Source: an uncultured Bacteroidales bacterium (GTDB lineage: Bacteria > Bacteroidota > Bacteroidia > Bacteroidales > WCHB1-69). Taken from it: a stretch of 64,000 nt of DNA. The notes under the pieces are model-generated. The model did not search any database. It saw nothing but the letters and a program-made list of their open reading frames with translations, and had not been told where the DNA came from. How positions within the stretch are numbered: position 1 is the first letter of the stretch; each line of letters begins with the position of its first letter. Location: the NCBI GenBank assembly GCA_900315705.1, contig ONAB01000004.1:103993-167992 (forward strand), written 5' to 3'. The translations under genes and the position numbers were made by a program. Below are positions 1 through 9,440 of the stretch, piece after piece.

Positions 1-3000
1 GCAAGCCCGCCGACGTGATCACCATCAACGGATTTGAGAACGGCTTTGTGCCCAGCGGCGACGAATATGTCAACAAGCGCGCCAACGCCCGCAAAACGCT
101 CCTCCACGTGGCCTCCTCGCTGATGCAACAGACGCTGCCCGATGACGCCCTCCTGGTGGTCAACAGCGGCCGCTACGAGTTCAAGAACAAGGGCATTGAC
201 GTATTTATCCGCAGTCTGGCCCACCTCTCCGAGCAGAACCCCACCCGCACCATCGTGGCCTTCATCACTGTGCCTGCGGGCAACAGCGGCAAGCGCGAAG
301 AACTGCTCCGCAAGATGCAGGAGCCCGTCGGCGACAAGCCCGTGACCGGCGACTTTGCCACCCACGTGCTGCACGACCCCTTCAACGATCCCATCATCCG
401 GGCCCTCCACGAGAACCACCTCGTCAACGCCCCTGAACAGAAGGTGAAAGTGGTGTTCGTGCCCGTCTATCTCGATGGCGAGGACGGCATCTTCAACCTT
501 TCTTACTACGACCTGCTCATCGGCTTCGACCTGAGCGTGTTCCCCTCCTACTACGAGCCGTGGGGCTACACCCCGCTGGAGAGCATCGCCTTCGGCGTGC
601 CCACCGTCACCACCTCGCTGGCCGGATTCGGGCTTTGGGTGCGCGACCATTTCAAAGACCAGCAGAGCGTCTGCGTGGTGGAACGCACTGACAACAATGA
701 CGACGACGTCGTCAGCCACATTGCCGAGGCCATCGCCTTCTACAGCAACTGCGACGCCGCCACCAAACACGCCATCGACGAGAACGCCACCCTGATGGCC
801 CAGGAAGCCCTTTGGAGCAGACTTTACGACAACTATCTCAAGACATACGACATAGCCCTTAGCAAGAGCGACCAGCGTTATGAGCTCTATCAGAACAAGA
901 CCTCCAACGTGGGCCGCATCGTGGAACACACCAGCCGCGACCTGCCCGAATGGCACCGCATCTCCATCAAATCGCACCTACCCGACACCCTTGAGAAACT
1001 CGAACTTCTCTCCGAAAACGTCTGGTGGAGTTGGACCTTTGAGGCCCGCGAGCTCTTTGAGGAGATTGCCGGTCCCACCCTCTGGAAACAGTGCAACGAG
1101 AATCCTGTGCACCTTCTCCAGATGCTGCCGCTCGACCGTCTCGAGAACTTCGCCCACAACGAGGACTATATCGCCAAGCTGAACATCGTCTATGAGCGTT
1201 TCCGTGCTTATATGGACACGCCCTGCACACGCCCCGAGAAGCGCATCGCCTACTTCAGTATGGAGTTCGGCATCACCAACGAGCTGAAGATTTTCTCCGG
1301 CGGCTTGGGAATGCTGGCCGGCGACTACCTCAAGGAGGCTTCCGACTGCAACGTCAATATGTTGGGTGTCGGACTCTTGTACCGTTATGGCTACTTCACC
1401 CAGCAAATCTCGGCCCGCGGCGAGCAGGTGAACCTGTACCCGCCACAAAGTTTCTCCAAACTGCCCATCAAGCCTTTGAAAGATGAGAACGGCGACTGGC
1501 TGAAGATCAGTCTGGCCCTGCCTGGGCGCAACCTCTACGCCCGCATCTGGCGCGTGGACGTGGGGCGCATTCCCCTCTACCTGCTCGACACCGACTTTGA
1601 CGAGAACTGGCAAGAGGACCGCGGCGTCACCGCCACCCTTTACGGCGGCGACCAGGAGAACCGTCTCAAGCAGGAACTGTTGCTCGGCATAGGCGGTATC
1701 CGTATGCTGAATCTCATTGGGGAGAAGCCCTCCCTGTACCATCTCAATGAAGGCCACGCCGCCTTCCTGAACCTGGAGCGCGTGTATGACATTATGCAGA
1801 ACGAGCACGTCAATATGTCCATCGCCATTGAGTTGGTGAAGGCCTCCTCCCTGTACACCACGCACACGCCGGTGCCTGCCGGCCACGACGCTTTCAGCGA
1901 GGACCTGATGCGCACCTACTTCGCCTCCTACCCTGCCCGCTACAACATCACGTGGGAAACCTTTATGGGCTTCGGGCGCAAGCGCGACGACTACACCAGC
2001 GACAAGTTCTCGATGAGCATCCTGGCCTGCCATCTCTCGCAGGAGGTGAACGGCGTGAGCCGCATCCACGGCCGCGTGTCGCAGGAGATGTTCGCCGACC
2101 TTTATGAAGGCCGTTTCGCCGAAGAATCGCACATCGGCTATGTCACCAACGGCGTGCACTACCCCACTTGGGCCCACAAGCGCTGGCAGGAACTGCATCG
2201 CGACACCTTCGGTCCCGAATTCGAGCACGACCGCTCCAATCCGGCCATCTGGAACAAGATATACAACGTGGACGACAACCGTATCTGGCAAATCAAGGAT
2301 GAACTCCGCCACGAGATGATTGTGGCCGTCAAAGAGCTGTTGAACGAGCAGATGCGCCGCCGCAACGAGTCGCCGGCCCTGATCGCCAACACACTGAAAG
2401 CCATCCGCAGCGACGCTTTGACCATCGGCTTTGCCCGCCGTTTCGCAACCTACAAGCGCGCTCACCTGCTCTTCACCAACGAAGAGCGCCTGCGCCAGCT
2501 GCTCTGCAATGACCAGCACCCCGTCCAGTTCGTCTTCGCCGGCAAGGCACACCCGCACGACAAGGCCGGACAGGACCTTATCACCCGCATCATCGAGCTG
2601 GCCCGCAAGCCCGAGTTCGTAGGCAAGATCATCTTCGTGGAGAACTACGATATGATACTCGCCAAGAAGCTCGTTTCGGGCTGCGACGTGTGGCTCAACA
2701 CGCCCACGCGCCCGTTGGAGGCCTCCGGCACCAGCGGCGAAAAGGCCGTGATGAACGGTGTGCTCAACTTCAGCGTCCTCGACGGCTGGTGGGCGGAAGG
2801 CTACGTGCCCGGCGCCGGCTGGGCCATCAAGGAGCAGATCACCTACCGTGACAACCGTCTGCAGGATGAACTCGACGCCGCCACCCTCTACTCCACCATC
2901 GAGGAGGAGATTGTGCCCACCTTCTACACCCGCGAACCCAACGGCGTACCCTCCGCTTGGGTGAAGATGATGAAGGACTGCTTCGCCAAGATTTCACCGC

Positions 3001-3482
3001 ATTACACGATGAAACGACAACTGGACGACTACTACGACAAGTTCTACCACAAGCTTGAAGAGCGGCACGACACACTGCGCGCCAACGAGCTGAGCAACGT
3101 CCGCCAACTGCTGCGCTGGAAAGAGAAAGTGGTCGCCGGCTGGAGCGGCATAAGACGCCAGAACATCGATTTCAAATCACCTGTCAACAACACATTCTAC
3201 GTAGGAGAGTCCCTCTCCACGACCCTGAGCATCCGACTCGGGAGCTTGTCACCCGACGATATCAAAGTGGAGATGCTGTTCGCGGTCAAGGACGAGTATG
3301 GACGGACCCGCCTTTTCAAGAAAGTTCCCTTCGAACTTGTTTCTACAGAGAAAGATGTGGCCACCTACCAGTTCAAGGCCAACGCCAAGGATGTCGGGTT
3401 GTGGGACTGCGTGATCCGTATCATTCCTCGGCACGAGCTGCTGCCGCACGACCTCGATTTCAATCTGGTCAAGTGGATGTAA
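1..3482 (+). CDS. Glycogen synthase (GT3) / alpha-glucan phosphorylase (GT35) fusion, 5'-truncated by the window
   Basis: The reading frame is open to the left edge (first full codon at position 3), so the start lies outside. Counting from the GTG at 15, residues 1-300 look like the C-terminal half of a GT3 (glycogen synthase) domain, with PSYYEPWGYTPLES at about 178-191 carrying the family's acidic sugar-nucleotide site. From about residue 320 a DUF3417-like segment (SENVWWSW) leads into a full phosphorylase. Lys910, in GTSGEKAVMNG, fits the pyridoxal-phosphate lysine. Family knowledge: GT3 elongates glycogen and GT35 releases glucose-1-phosphate from it, in the cytoplasm. Such fusions are, to my knowledge, found in Bacteroidetes. 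The protein puts opposing reactions on one chain. Next gene starts 36 nt downstream. The phosphorylase assignment is firm; the GT3 half is partial. Confidence 0.9.
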   Translation, partial: KPADVITINGFENGFVPSGDEYVNKRANARKTLLHVASSLMQQTLPDDALLVVNSGRYEFKNKGIDVFIRSLAHLSEQNPTRTIVAFITVPAGNSGKREELLRKMQEPVGDKPVTGDFATHVLHDPFNDPIIRALHENHLVNAPEQKVKVVFVPVYLDGEDGIFNLSYYDLLIGFDLSVFPSYYEPWGYTPLESIAFGVPTVTTSLAGFGLWVRDHFKDQQSVCVVERTDNNDDDVVSHIAEAIAFYSNCDAATKHAIDENATLMAQEALWSRLYDNYLKTYDIALSKSDQRYELYQNKTSNVGRIVEHTSRDLPEWHRISIKSHLPDTLEKLELLSENVWWSWTFEARELFEEIAGPTLWKQCNENPVHLLQMLPLDRLENFAHNEDYIAKLNIVYERFRAYMDTPCTRPEKRIAYFSMEFGITNELKIFSGGLGMLAGDYLKEASDCNVNMLGVGLLYRYGYFTQQISARGEQVNLYPPQSFSKLPIKPLKDENGDWLKISLALPGRNLYARIWRVDVGRIPLYLLDTDFDENWQEDRGVTATLYGGDQENRLKQELLLGIGGIRMLNLIGEKPSLYHLNEGHAAFLNLERVYDIMQNEHVNMSIAIELVKASSLYTTHTPVPAGHDAFSEDLMRTYFASYPARYNITWETFMGFGRKRDDYTSDKFSMSILACHLSQEVNGVSRIHGRVSQEMFADLYEGRFAEESHIGYVTNGVHYPTWAHKRWQELHRDTFGPEFEHDRSNPAIWNKIYNVDDNRIWQIKDELRHEMIVAVKELLNEQMRRRNESPALIANTLKAIRSDALTIGFARRFATYKRAHLLFTNEERLRQLLCNDQHPVQFVFAGKAHPHDKAGQDLITRIIELARKPEFVGKIIFVENYDMILAKKLVSGCDVWLNTPTRPLEASGTSGEKAVMNGVLNFSVLDGWWAEGYVPGAGWAIKEQITYRDNRLQDELDAATLYSTIEEEIVPTFYTREPNGVPSAWVKMMKDCFAKISPHYTMKRQLDDYYDKFYHKLEERHDTLRANELSNVRQLLRWKEKVVAGWSGIRRQNIDFKSPVNNTFYVGESLSTTLSIRLGSLSPDDIKVEMLFAVKDEYGRTRLFKKVPFELVSTEKDVATYQFKANAKDVGLWDCVIRIIPRHELLPHDLDFNLVKWM

Positions 3483-3518
3483 CAGACAAACGTCCCTATA
3501 CACTCTAAAACTGAAAAT

Positions 3519-4457
3519 ATGCCGAGGCCTTTGTATTCCATCATAGTGTCCGTCTTCAACGAAGAAGAGATCCTGGAGCGTTTCCACCAGGAGTTGTCGT
3601 CTGCGATTGCCGGAATAGACGCTGATTTCGAGCTGCTTTTTGTCAACGATGGCAGTCGGGACAACAGCAGGCAGGTGTTGAAGCAACTGATGATGGGTGA
3701 CAATCGTGTCAAGGCCATTCACTTCTCCCGGAATTTCGGTCACGAGGCGGCTATGCTGGCAGGCCTTGACCACTGCCGGGGCGAGGCGGCTATCTGTATG
3801 GACAGTGACCTGCAGCACCCGCCCACACTGCTGGCCCCGATGCTGGACTTGTACCAGCAAGGCAAAGATGTCATCACCACCACACGCACCCAGCGTGCCG
3901 ACGGCGGTTTCCTCAAGAGAACCTTTTCCAAGTGGTTCTACAAGATTATCAATTCTTTGTCTGACACGCAGCTACAACCTGGCGCTTCCGACTTCTTCCT
4001 GCTTTCGCGCAAAGCCATCGATGTGCTGAAGAACGACTACCGCGAGCGCACCCGTTTCCTGCGCGGCATCATCCAAAGCATTGGCTTCCACAGAGCGTCC
4101 ATCCCCTACGAGGCGCCTTCCCGCGTCGCGGGCAATAGCAAATACTCGTTCTGGAAGCTGCTCAAGCTCTCCATCGCCGCCATCGCCTCTTTCTCCAAAA
4201 CCCCGCTGAAAATAGGCATCTATACCGGACTGTTCTTCGTGTTGGCCAGTATCTTGCTTATCATCTATTCCATCGTTATGTGGATTGTGGACACGCCCGT
4301 TTCCGGCTACACCACCCTCATCATCTTCCTTTGCGCCTTTGCGGGCATACAACTCTTCGTCACCGGCGCTATCGGCTACTACATCGGGTTCATCTTTGAC
4401 GAAGTGAAACAACGCCCGCTTTACATCATTGAAGATATCGAGAACCAGAATGAGTAA
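3519..4457 (+). CDS. GT2 polyprenyl-phosphate glycosyltransferase, GtrB/DPM1-like
   Basis: 312 aa. The N-terminal GT-A fold begins with YSIIVSVFNEEE, has NDGSRDNS at 43-50 and the metal-binding DSD at residues 95-97 (CMDSDLQHPP). Two hydrophobic helices follow near residues 230-255 and 268-292. This layout is that of GtrB, ArnC and DPM1 enzymes, which load a sugar from a nucleotide donor onto undecaprenyl or dolichyl phosphate at the inner leaflet. The next gene, a GT-C-like membrane protein, overlaps by 8 nt, so the pair probably works as donor-maker and lumenal transferase for a surface glycan. The transferred sugar cannot be deduced. Confidence 0.88.
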   Translation: MPRPLYSIIVSVFNEEEILERFHQELSSAIAGIDADFELLFVNDGSRDNSRQVLKQLMMGDNRVKAIHFSRNFGHEAAMLAGLDHCRGEAAICMDSDLQHPPTLLAPMLDLYQQGKDVITTTRTQRADGGFLKRTFSKWFYKIINSLSDTQLQPGASDFFLLSRKAIDVLKNDYRERTRFLRGIIQSIGFHRASIPYEAPSRVAGNSKYSFWKLLKLSIAAIASFSKTPLKIGIYTGLFFVLASILLIIYSIVMWIVDTPVSGYTTLIIFLCAFAGIQLFVTGAIGYYIGFIFDEVKQRPLYIIEDIENQNE

Positions 4458-6336
4458 AAAAGAGAAATTTCTTTGGGCTTTGGCCTTTACCGCCATCGCC
4501 ATACTCACCCTTCTTCCTTTCTTTCAGGTGGGGTTCACTTGCGGTGACGACTTCCAATACTACAACACGGCTCAGGGCACCTGGAACCAGATGCGGGCAG
4601 ACGCAGAGTCATACGCCCACCAGTCAGGACGCTTCTATTTCCTCATCACCAAGTATTTTTACAGCATACCCTATCTGATCGACAGCTTTGCCTGGACGAA
4701 ATTCGTGCAATATGGGAGCCTGTTGCTATGTTATGGCCTGTTTGCGTACACCGCAGGCCGTATCTTCCGCTCCGTTCGACTGGGAATGCTCACCTTGTTA
4801 CTTCTGATTTTCAACACCTTCATCGGTGCCAACTGGCATTATCCACCTACTGCATATCCCTTTTATTTCTCCTTCAGTCTGATGGTTTACTTATGCAGCA
4901 TATTGCTGTATGTAAACTACATCGAAAAAGGAGGCAACTGGCGCCTCATCCTGAGCGCCATCGTGTGTTTTATGGCCTGTTTGTTTTACGAGGACTATAT
5001 AATATTCACCCTCCTGTTCGGATGCTGCATACTGGTCCGTCACTGGCGGATTTCCGGTTTTCTGCCGATGCTGAAAAGCAAAGAGTTTTACAAAGAGATT
5101 ATCCCCTATGTCACAGTTGTGCTGGCCTATATGGCCTGCTATATCGGTTACCGACTGTACATCAAGTATTCGTTGGCGCAGACCTATATGTACAACGGCG
5201 TGGTCTTGGCGGAGAATTTCAGCTTTGCCAATTTCTTCGCCATTCTGAACAAGTGCACCCTGTACACCCTGCCCTGCAAGGAATTCAAGTTGTGGGAGGT
5301 ACAGCGGTTGATGAAAGAGAACTCGCTGGCCTTGACCGGGCATTCCAACAACCTGCTATTCATCCTGACGCACGCGCCCGCGGTGGCATACGTCAACGCC
5401 CTGATACAATGCGGTATACTTTGGCTCATAACCCGCAAGGCCGACCTGAAGAAGATCTCTTGGGGTGCCATCATCGGCGGGATTGCGTTTGCCTTGGTGT
5501 TTGCCTTCTCCGCCCATATACTCATTGCCATTTCCGAGAAATACAACTCCGAGTGGGCCTCGTGGATACAGGCGTACGTCACCTCATTCTACTCCTATAT
5601 GGGGATAATGCTGACCATTGCGCTGGTGATTGCCGCCACGCTCAAACTCAGTGAGCATAGGATTGTCAGGCCCGTCGTTTGCACAATATGGTGCGTTCTG
5701 ATGTTCGTCTGCTCGGTGGTCAACTCCTACACCAACGACCTTCTCAGCAGGGAGATGAAAAAGAGCCAGAACAGGGTGACAATGTTGCATTTGCTGGGCG
5801 AGAAAGGTTATCTGGACAGCATCCCCGAAAATGCCACCATTTACGACGAGTCTTTGCACAACACCTCCAAGTTTGGGTTCAGTCTCTGTTTGGGAAGCGA
5901 TGATTTTGAAAAGCTTATTTCCAGGATTGCCGGCCACCAGTTGGAGTATGCCAGAACCCAAGAGGAGCTCATATCCAAAGTGTCAACCATCGGCAACCGG
6001 CCGCTATATTACATCCAGGCCACTGAGACCAAGAAAAACGGTGAATTGATGATGGCGTTCTCCAGAATCACAACCCTGGACACTGCCGACGTGCTCAACG
6101 CCTCCGCCGACGAGGCCGACATCTTCTACTACTCCCCCACCAAGGATTATCTACTGTTCTATAACGTGCGCGGCGGCGGGGATTCCGTGCAGACAAAGGT
6201 CGTCACCGTCATTTCCAACAACAAGCGCGAGAAGATAACGCACGTCAAACTCCGGGAACCCGGTCTCGTACCCCTCCAGTTCAGCATCAGCAATATGATG
6301 GTGCCGACGGAGGACACGGTGAGAGTGGAGGGTTGA
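4450..6336 (+). CDS. Polytopic membrane protein, GT-C glycosyltransferase-like (DUF6056/GtrII-type)
   Basis: 628 aa from the ATG at 4450, which overlaps the upstream gene by 8 nt. An upstream in-frame TTG at 4429 would lie deeper inside that gene and is less likely. About ten hydrophobic helices precede a soluble C-terminal region (from about residue 440). The first external loop carries acidic CGDDFQYY, placed like the catalytic acidic pair of GT-C transferases that use lipid-linked sugars. Overlap with a GtrB-like gene supports a Gtr-type role in decorating a surface polysaccharide; this is inference. A distant paralogue lies at 31422-33473, and both end with a similar SISN-containing segment. 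Repeat element locus 1 begins right after the stop codon. Confidence 0.65.
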   Translation: MSKKEKFLWALAFTAIAILTLLPFFQVGFTCGDDFQYYNTAQGTWNQMRADAESYAHQSGRFYFLITKYFYSIPYLIDSFAWTKFVQYGSLLLCYGLFAYTAGRIFRSVRLGMLTLLLLIFNTFIGANWHYPPTAYPFYFSFSLMVYLCSILLYVNYIEKGGNWRLILSAIVCFMACLFYEDYIIFTLLFGCCILVRHWRISGFLPMLKSKEFYKEIIPYVTVVLAYMACYIGYRLYIKYSLAQTYMYNGVVLAENFSFANFFAILNKCTLYTLPCKEFKLWEVQRLMKENSLALTGHSNNLLFILTHAPAVAYVNALIQCGILWLITRKADLKKISWGAIIGGIAFALVFAFSAHILIAISEKYNSEWASWIQAYVTSFYSYMGIMLTIALVIAATLKLSEHRIVRPVVCTIWCVLMFVCSVVNSYTNDLLSREMKKSQNRVTMLHLLGEKGYLDSIPENATIYDESLHNTSKFGFSLCLGSDDFEKLISRIAGHQLEYARTQEELISKVSTIGNRPLYYIQATETKKNGELMMAFSRITTLDTADVLNASADEADIFYYSPTKDYLLFYNVRGGGDSVQTKVVTVISNNKREKITHVKLREPGLVPLQFSISNMMVPTEDTVRVEG

Positions 6337-6566
6337 GACGTAAGACTTTAGACTTTAGACTTTAGACGTAAGACTTTAGACTTTCCTTAAGCAGTCCCGA
6401 AGGGGCAAAATCCCAGTAACCCCGCACAAGCGACGAAGGAGCGCAGTGTGGTGCCGTGAGGAGGAGCATCTTCCTTGAGCAGCCCCGAAGGGACAAAATC
6501 CTAGTAACCCCGCACAAGCGACGAAGGAGCGCAGTGTGGTGCCGTGAGGAGGAGCCCGCACATCGC
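6337..6566 (+). repeat. Composite hairpin repeat, locus 1 (heptamers-B-C-B-C)
   Basis: Fills the gap between two convergent genes. It starts at the base after the stop codon with about seven degenerate copies of a 7-mer of type AGACTTT (6337-6384). Module B follows (hairpin 6394-6406, GTCCC-GAA-GGGGC), then C (6420-6466), then B again (6482-6494) and C again (6508-6554). C reads CCCCGCACAAGCG, a loop, then CGCAGTGTGG, and ends GCCGTGAGGAGGAG. Its arms pair imperfectly. The same modules recur at four other loci in this window. Function unknown. Confidence 0.9.
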
Positions 6567-6600
6567 AAAAAAAAGAACCGCCCCGAGGGACGGCTCTTTT
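6567..6600 (-). terminator. Rho-independent terminator of the rplM-rpsI-rpsB-tsf operon
   Basis: On the minus strand an 8-bp stem with two G-T wobbles and a CTCG loop (6576-6595) is followed by a T run. It lies about 35 nt past the tsf stop codon and abuts repeat locus 1. Confidence 0.8.
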
Positions 6601-6632
6601 CTAATTATGAAAAAAACAAAACATTTCTTGGA

Positions 6633-7640
6633 TTAAGCACCGACTTGACGGCGGATAAATCCAGTACATTTCAGATCTTTGTCAACGGAAGCAATGTAAT
6701 CGCGCACATTCTGCTTGCCGTCGCCACCCATCACGAGCACTTGGTACATCAGGGTGCTCTCCTTGAAGAACTTCACCAGACGGCCTTGGGCGATCTGCTG
6801 AATCTGAGCCTCGTTGAGGTTAGCAGCCTTGTTGGCGGCTTCCTCTTCCTTGATCTTGCGGGCGAGGTTAGCTTGTTCTTCGGTAATCCAGCCCTTGGCG
6901 AGGTTGGAGTTGATATGGTCTTCGCTGTCCACGTGGGTGGGGTTGATACCAGCCTTGTTGAGGGCGGCGTCCACAGCCTTGTTGATCAGCTCGAGACGGG
7001 TCTTCTCAACAGCGACTGCGAGTTCGCGATCCTTGTCCTCTTGGGGGATAGCGTTCTCGTCCAGAGCCAGCGGGCTCATAGCGGTGATGTGGAGGGCCAC
7101 ATTGTGGGCGACTTCCTGAGCTTTCTCACCACCTTTGTTGAAACAGACGAGGGTAGCCTTGTGGTTGCCCATATGGTTGTAAGCCTCCACGAGGGGAGCT
7201 TCCACATAGTCGTAGTGAGGAAGTTCGATCTTCTCACCCGTCTTGCCGGTGAGCTCGGTCATCATATCGGCCACGGTGTTGCCATCGATGGTCATAGCGA
7301 GGAGGTCCTCTCTATTCTTGATGCCAGCGGCCATAGCCTTGGCGACGACGGTATCCACGAAATTGACAAAGTCGGCGCCACGGCCCACGAAGTCAGTTTC
7401 GCAGGCCACCACCAGCATAGCGCCAGCGGTGCGGTCGGCGTTGGTCATAGCCACGATACGGCCTTCGTTGGACTCACGATCGGCGCGTTTGGCGGCCACT
7501 TTCTGACCCTTCTTGCGGAGGATATCGATGGCTTTGTCGAAATCGCCGTCAGCTTCGACGAGGGCTTTCTTGCAGTCCATCATACCGATACCGGTCTGTT
7601 TTCTGAGTTTATTTACATCAGCAGCTGTAATTGTTGCCAT
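6633..7640 (-). CDS. tsf: Elongation factor Ts
   Basis: 335 aa. EF-Ts recycles EF-Tu by displacing GDP. The UBA-like N-terminus has the family signature KLRKQTGIGMMDCKKAL at 13-29, followed by a motif of type ADRESNEGRI and the core dimerisation region. The length is near that of other Bacteroidetes EF-Ts and longer than E. coli's. It is the last gene of the ribosomal operon, 29 nt after rpsB, the usual rpsB-tsf pairing, and is followed by a clear terminator. Confidence 0.97.
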   Translation of the reverse strand: MATITAADVNKLRKQTGIGMMDCKKALVEADGDFDKAIDILRKKGQKVAAKRADRESNEGRIVAMTNADRTAGAMLVVACETDFVGRGADFVNFVDTVVAKAMAAGIKNREDLLAMTIDGNTVADMMTELTGKTGEKIELPHYDYVEAPLVEAYNHMGNHKATLVCFNKGGEKAQEVAHNVALHITAMSPLALDENAIPQEDKDRELAVAVEKTRLELINKAVDAALNKAGINPTHVDSEDHINSNLAKGWITEEQANLARKIKEEEAANKAANLNEAQIQQIAQGRLVKFFKESTLMYQVLVMGGDGKQNVRDYIASVDKDLKCTGFIRRQVGA

Positions 7641-7669
7641 AATAAAAGTCTTTTAAAGGTTAATAAAAA

Positions 7670-8488
7670 TTATTCGTTTCTCGGGGCGGAGGGACGACGG
7701 CTGACTCTTCTTCTGCGGCCTTCGTTGTCCTCATTGTCCTCGACTTCCTCGTTCTCCACATCCACATTCTCGAGTTCCTCGTTCTGGGCATCCTTGTTCA
7801 TCTCGCGCTCGTTGAGGCCTTCGCGGATAGCTTCGCAGATGGGCTTGAGCACAGCGGCGATGGACTTGGAGGCGTCATCGTTGGCGGGGATGGGGTAATC
7901 CACGAGGTTGGGGTTGGAGTTGGTGTCCACGATAGCGAACGTCGGGATGGCGAGCTTGCGAGCCTCAGCGACTGCAATGTGCTCTTTCATCACGTCCACG
8001 ATGAAGACGGCTGCCGGGAGACGGTTCAGGTCGGCGATGGAACCCAAGTTCTTCTCGAGTTTGGCGCGCTCACGCTGAATCTGCAGTCTCTCACGCTTGG
8101 AGATGTTGTTGAATTGCGGGCTTTCGATCAGGCGATCGATATCGCTCATTTTCTTCACGGCCTTGCGGATGGTGAAGAAGTTGGTGAGCATACCGCCCGG
8201 CCAACGCTCGGTCACGTACGGCATACCGACTTCCTTAACCATCGAGGCGACGGTTTCCTTGGCCTGTTTCTTGGTGGCCACGAAGAGGATCTTGCGGCCG
8301 GAACGAGCGATGCTCTTGGCAACTTCAGCGGCCTGGTCCACCTTCTCGACCGTCTTGTGCAGGTCGATGATGTGGATACCGTTCTTCTCCATAAAGATAT
8401 AAGGAGCCATAGCGGGGTTCCATTTTCTCTTGAGGTGTCCGAAATGACAGCTAGCGTCTAATAATTCTTCAAATTGTACTCTTGACAT
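7670..8488 (-). CDS. rpsB: 30S ribosomal protein S2
   Basis: 272 aa. Opens with the S2 signature region (SRVQFEELLDASCHFGH, then KRKWNPAMAPYI) and contains VIVDTNSNPNLVDYPIP-like text (AIVDTNSNPNLVDYPIPAND) near residues 185-205. A low-complexity C-terminal tail is first acidic (ENVDVENEEVEDNEDN) and then basic (RRRRVSRR). Such extensions occur in this phylum but are not part of the core fold. It sits between rpsI (107-nt gap with a leader hairpin) and tsf. Confidence 0.97.
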   Translation of the reverse strand: MSRVQFEELLDASCHFGHLKRKWNPAMAPYIFMEKNGIHIIDLHKTVEKVDQAAEVAKSIARSGRKILFVATKKQAKETVASMVKEVGMPYVTERWPGGMLTNFFTIRKAVKKMSDIDRLIESPQFNNISKRERLQIQRERAKLEKNLGSIADLNRLPAAVFIVDVMKEHIAVAEARKLAIPTFAIVDTNSNPNLVDYPIPANDDASKSIAAVLKPICEAIREGLNEREMNKDAQNEELENVDVENEEVEDNEDNEGRRRRVSRRPSAPRNE

Positions 8489-8527
8489 TTTTTCTTTTTT
8501 TTTAATTGTTTACATTCTTTAAAGCAA

Positions 8528-8558
8528 CCGCGGAGTAGTTCCGGAGAAATCTCCGCAG
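8528..8558 (-). promoter_or_regulatory. Hairpin in the rpsI-rpsB gap, possible S2 leader structure
   Basis: GCGGAG (8530-8535) pairs with CTCCGC (8551-8556) around a 15-nt loop that contains the palindrome TCCGGA. It sits about 45 nt before rpsB in a 107-nt gap that is otherwise AT-rich. It could be an attenuator, a processing site or an autoregulatory S2 site; the sequence alone does not decide. Confidence 0.35.
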
Positions 8559-8595
8559 TTTCGATACTAAACAAGCATACGTATATATATAAATA

Positions 8596-8982
8596 TTAAC
8601 GTTTGCTGAATTGGAATCTCTTACGGGCCTTGGGCTGACCGGGTTTCTTACGCTCGACCATACGCGGGTCACGGCGGAGGAAGCCTTGAGCCTTCATAGC
8701 GGAACGGAGTTCAGGGTTGATTTCCACCAGGGCCTTGGCGATAGCCATACGGAGAGCCTCGGCTTGGCCGGTCATACCGCCGCCGTCGAGGTTGGCCTTG
8801 ATGTCATACTGGCCCAGCACTTCTGCCACACGCAGGGGCTGTTCAACCTTGTATTGTAAAGTAGGAACACAGAAATATTCCTTGTAATCGCGGTGATTCA
8901 CCTTGATCTCGCCGGTGCCGGGTTTCATATACAGACGGGCGACGGCGGTTTTTCTTCTGCCTAATGTATTTGTTACTTCCAT
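8596..8982 (-). CDS. rpsI: 30S ribosomal protein S9
   Basis: 128 aa, full length for the family. It begins MEVTNTLGRRKTAVARLYM, has GGGMTGQAEALRMAIAKALV mid-protein, and ends with the conserved basic tail RKRFQFSKR, which reaches into the ribosomal P site. It follows rplM after 2 nt, the near-universal rplM-rpsI pair. Confidence 0.98.
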   Translation of the reverse strand: MEVTNTLGRRKTAVARLYMKPGTGEIKVNHRDYKEYFCVPTLQYKVEQPLRVAEVLGQYDIKANLDGGGMTGQAEALRMAIAKALVEINPELRSAMKAQGFLRRDPRMVERKKPGQPKARKRFQFSKR

Positions 8983-8984
8983 TG

Positions 8985-9440
8985 CTATTTAATGTCGTTG
9001 ATGTTTATTAACTTGGGTTGTTGAGCCTCGTGCGGGTGGTTCGGGCCCACGTACACGTGGAGGTTGCGATAGAGCTGGCTACCGAGTCTGTTCTTCGGAA
9101 GCATACCCTTGATGGCGTGTTCCAGAATGCGCTCCGGATACTTGCGCATGACCTCCTTGGGCGTGGCAAAACGCTGTCCGCCAGGATAAGTGGTGTGGTG
9201 CACATACTGCTTGTCGGTCCACTTCTTGCCAGTGAATCTCACCTTCTCCGCATTGATGATGATCACATTGTCACCACAGTCGAAGCTCGGTGTGTAATAG
9301 GGCTTGTTCTTGCCTTTCAAAATGCGTGCGACAGCCGTAGCCAAACGACCGACCACCATTTCCTGTGCATCGATTAAAACCCACTCTTTCTTGACGATCT
9401 CTTTGTTCGCCGAAATTGTTTTGTAACTTACTGCATCCAT
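8985..9440 (-). CDS. rplM: 50S ribosomal protein L13
   Basis: 151 aa. Contains the family motifs WVLIDAQEMVVGRLAT (20-35), GDNVIIINAEKVRFTGKKW and the C-terminal PKNRLGSQLYRNLHVY. It is the first gene of the rplM-rpsI-rpsB-tsf operon, with a leader of about 110 nt and a promoter box at 9553-9560. Confidence 0.98.
   Translation of the reverse strand: MDAVSYKTISANKEIVKKEWVLIDAQEMVVGRLATAVARILKGKNKPYYTPSFDCGDNVIIINAEKVRFTGKKWTDKQYVHHTTYPGGQRFATPKEVMRKYPERILEHAIKGMLPKNRLGSQLYRNLHVYVGPNHPHEAQQPKLININDIK

Noticed and set aside
978-2558. Long open frame antisense to the phosphorylase (526 codons)
   Set aside because: Shadow of a GC-rich gene with strong codon bias; no recognisable domain, and the opposite strand encodes a clear enzyme.
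6362-6568. Short frames in the repeats encoding similar peptides (LLTAPHCAPSSLVRGYW type)
   Set aside because: They recur at every composite repeat because the DNA recurs; frames vary, there are no consistent starts, and DNA structure explains the conservation better.
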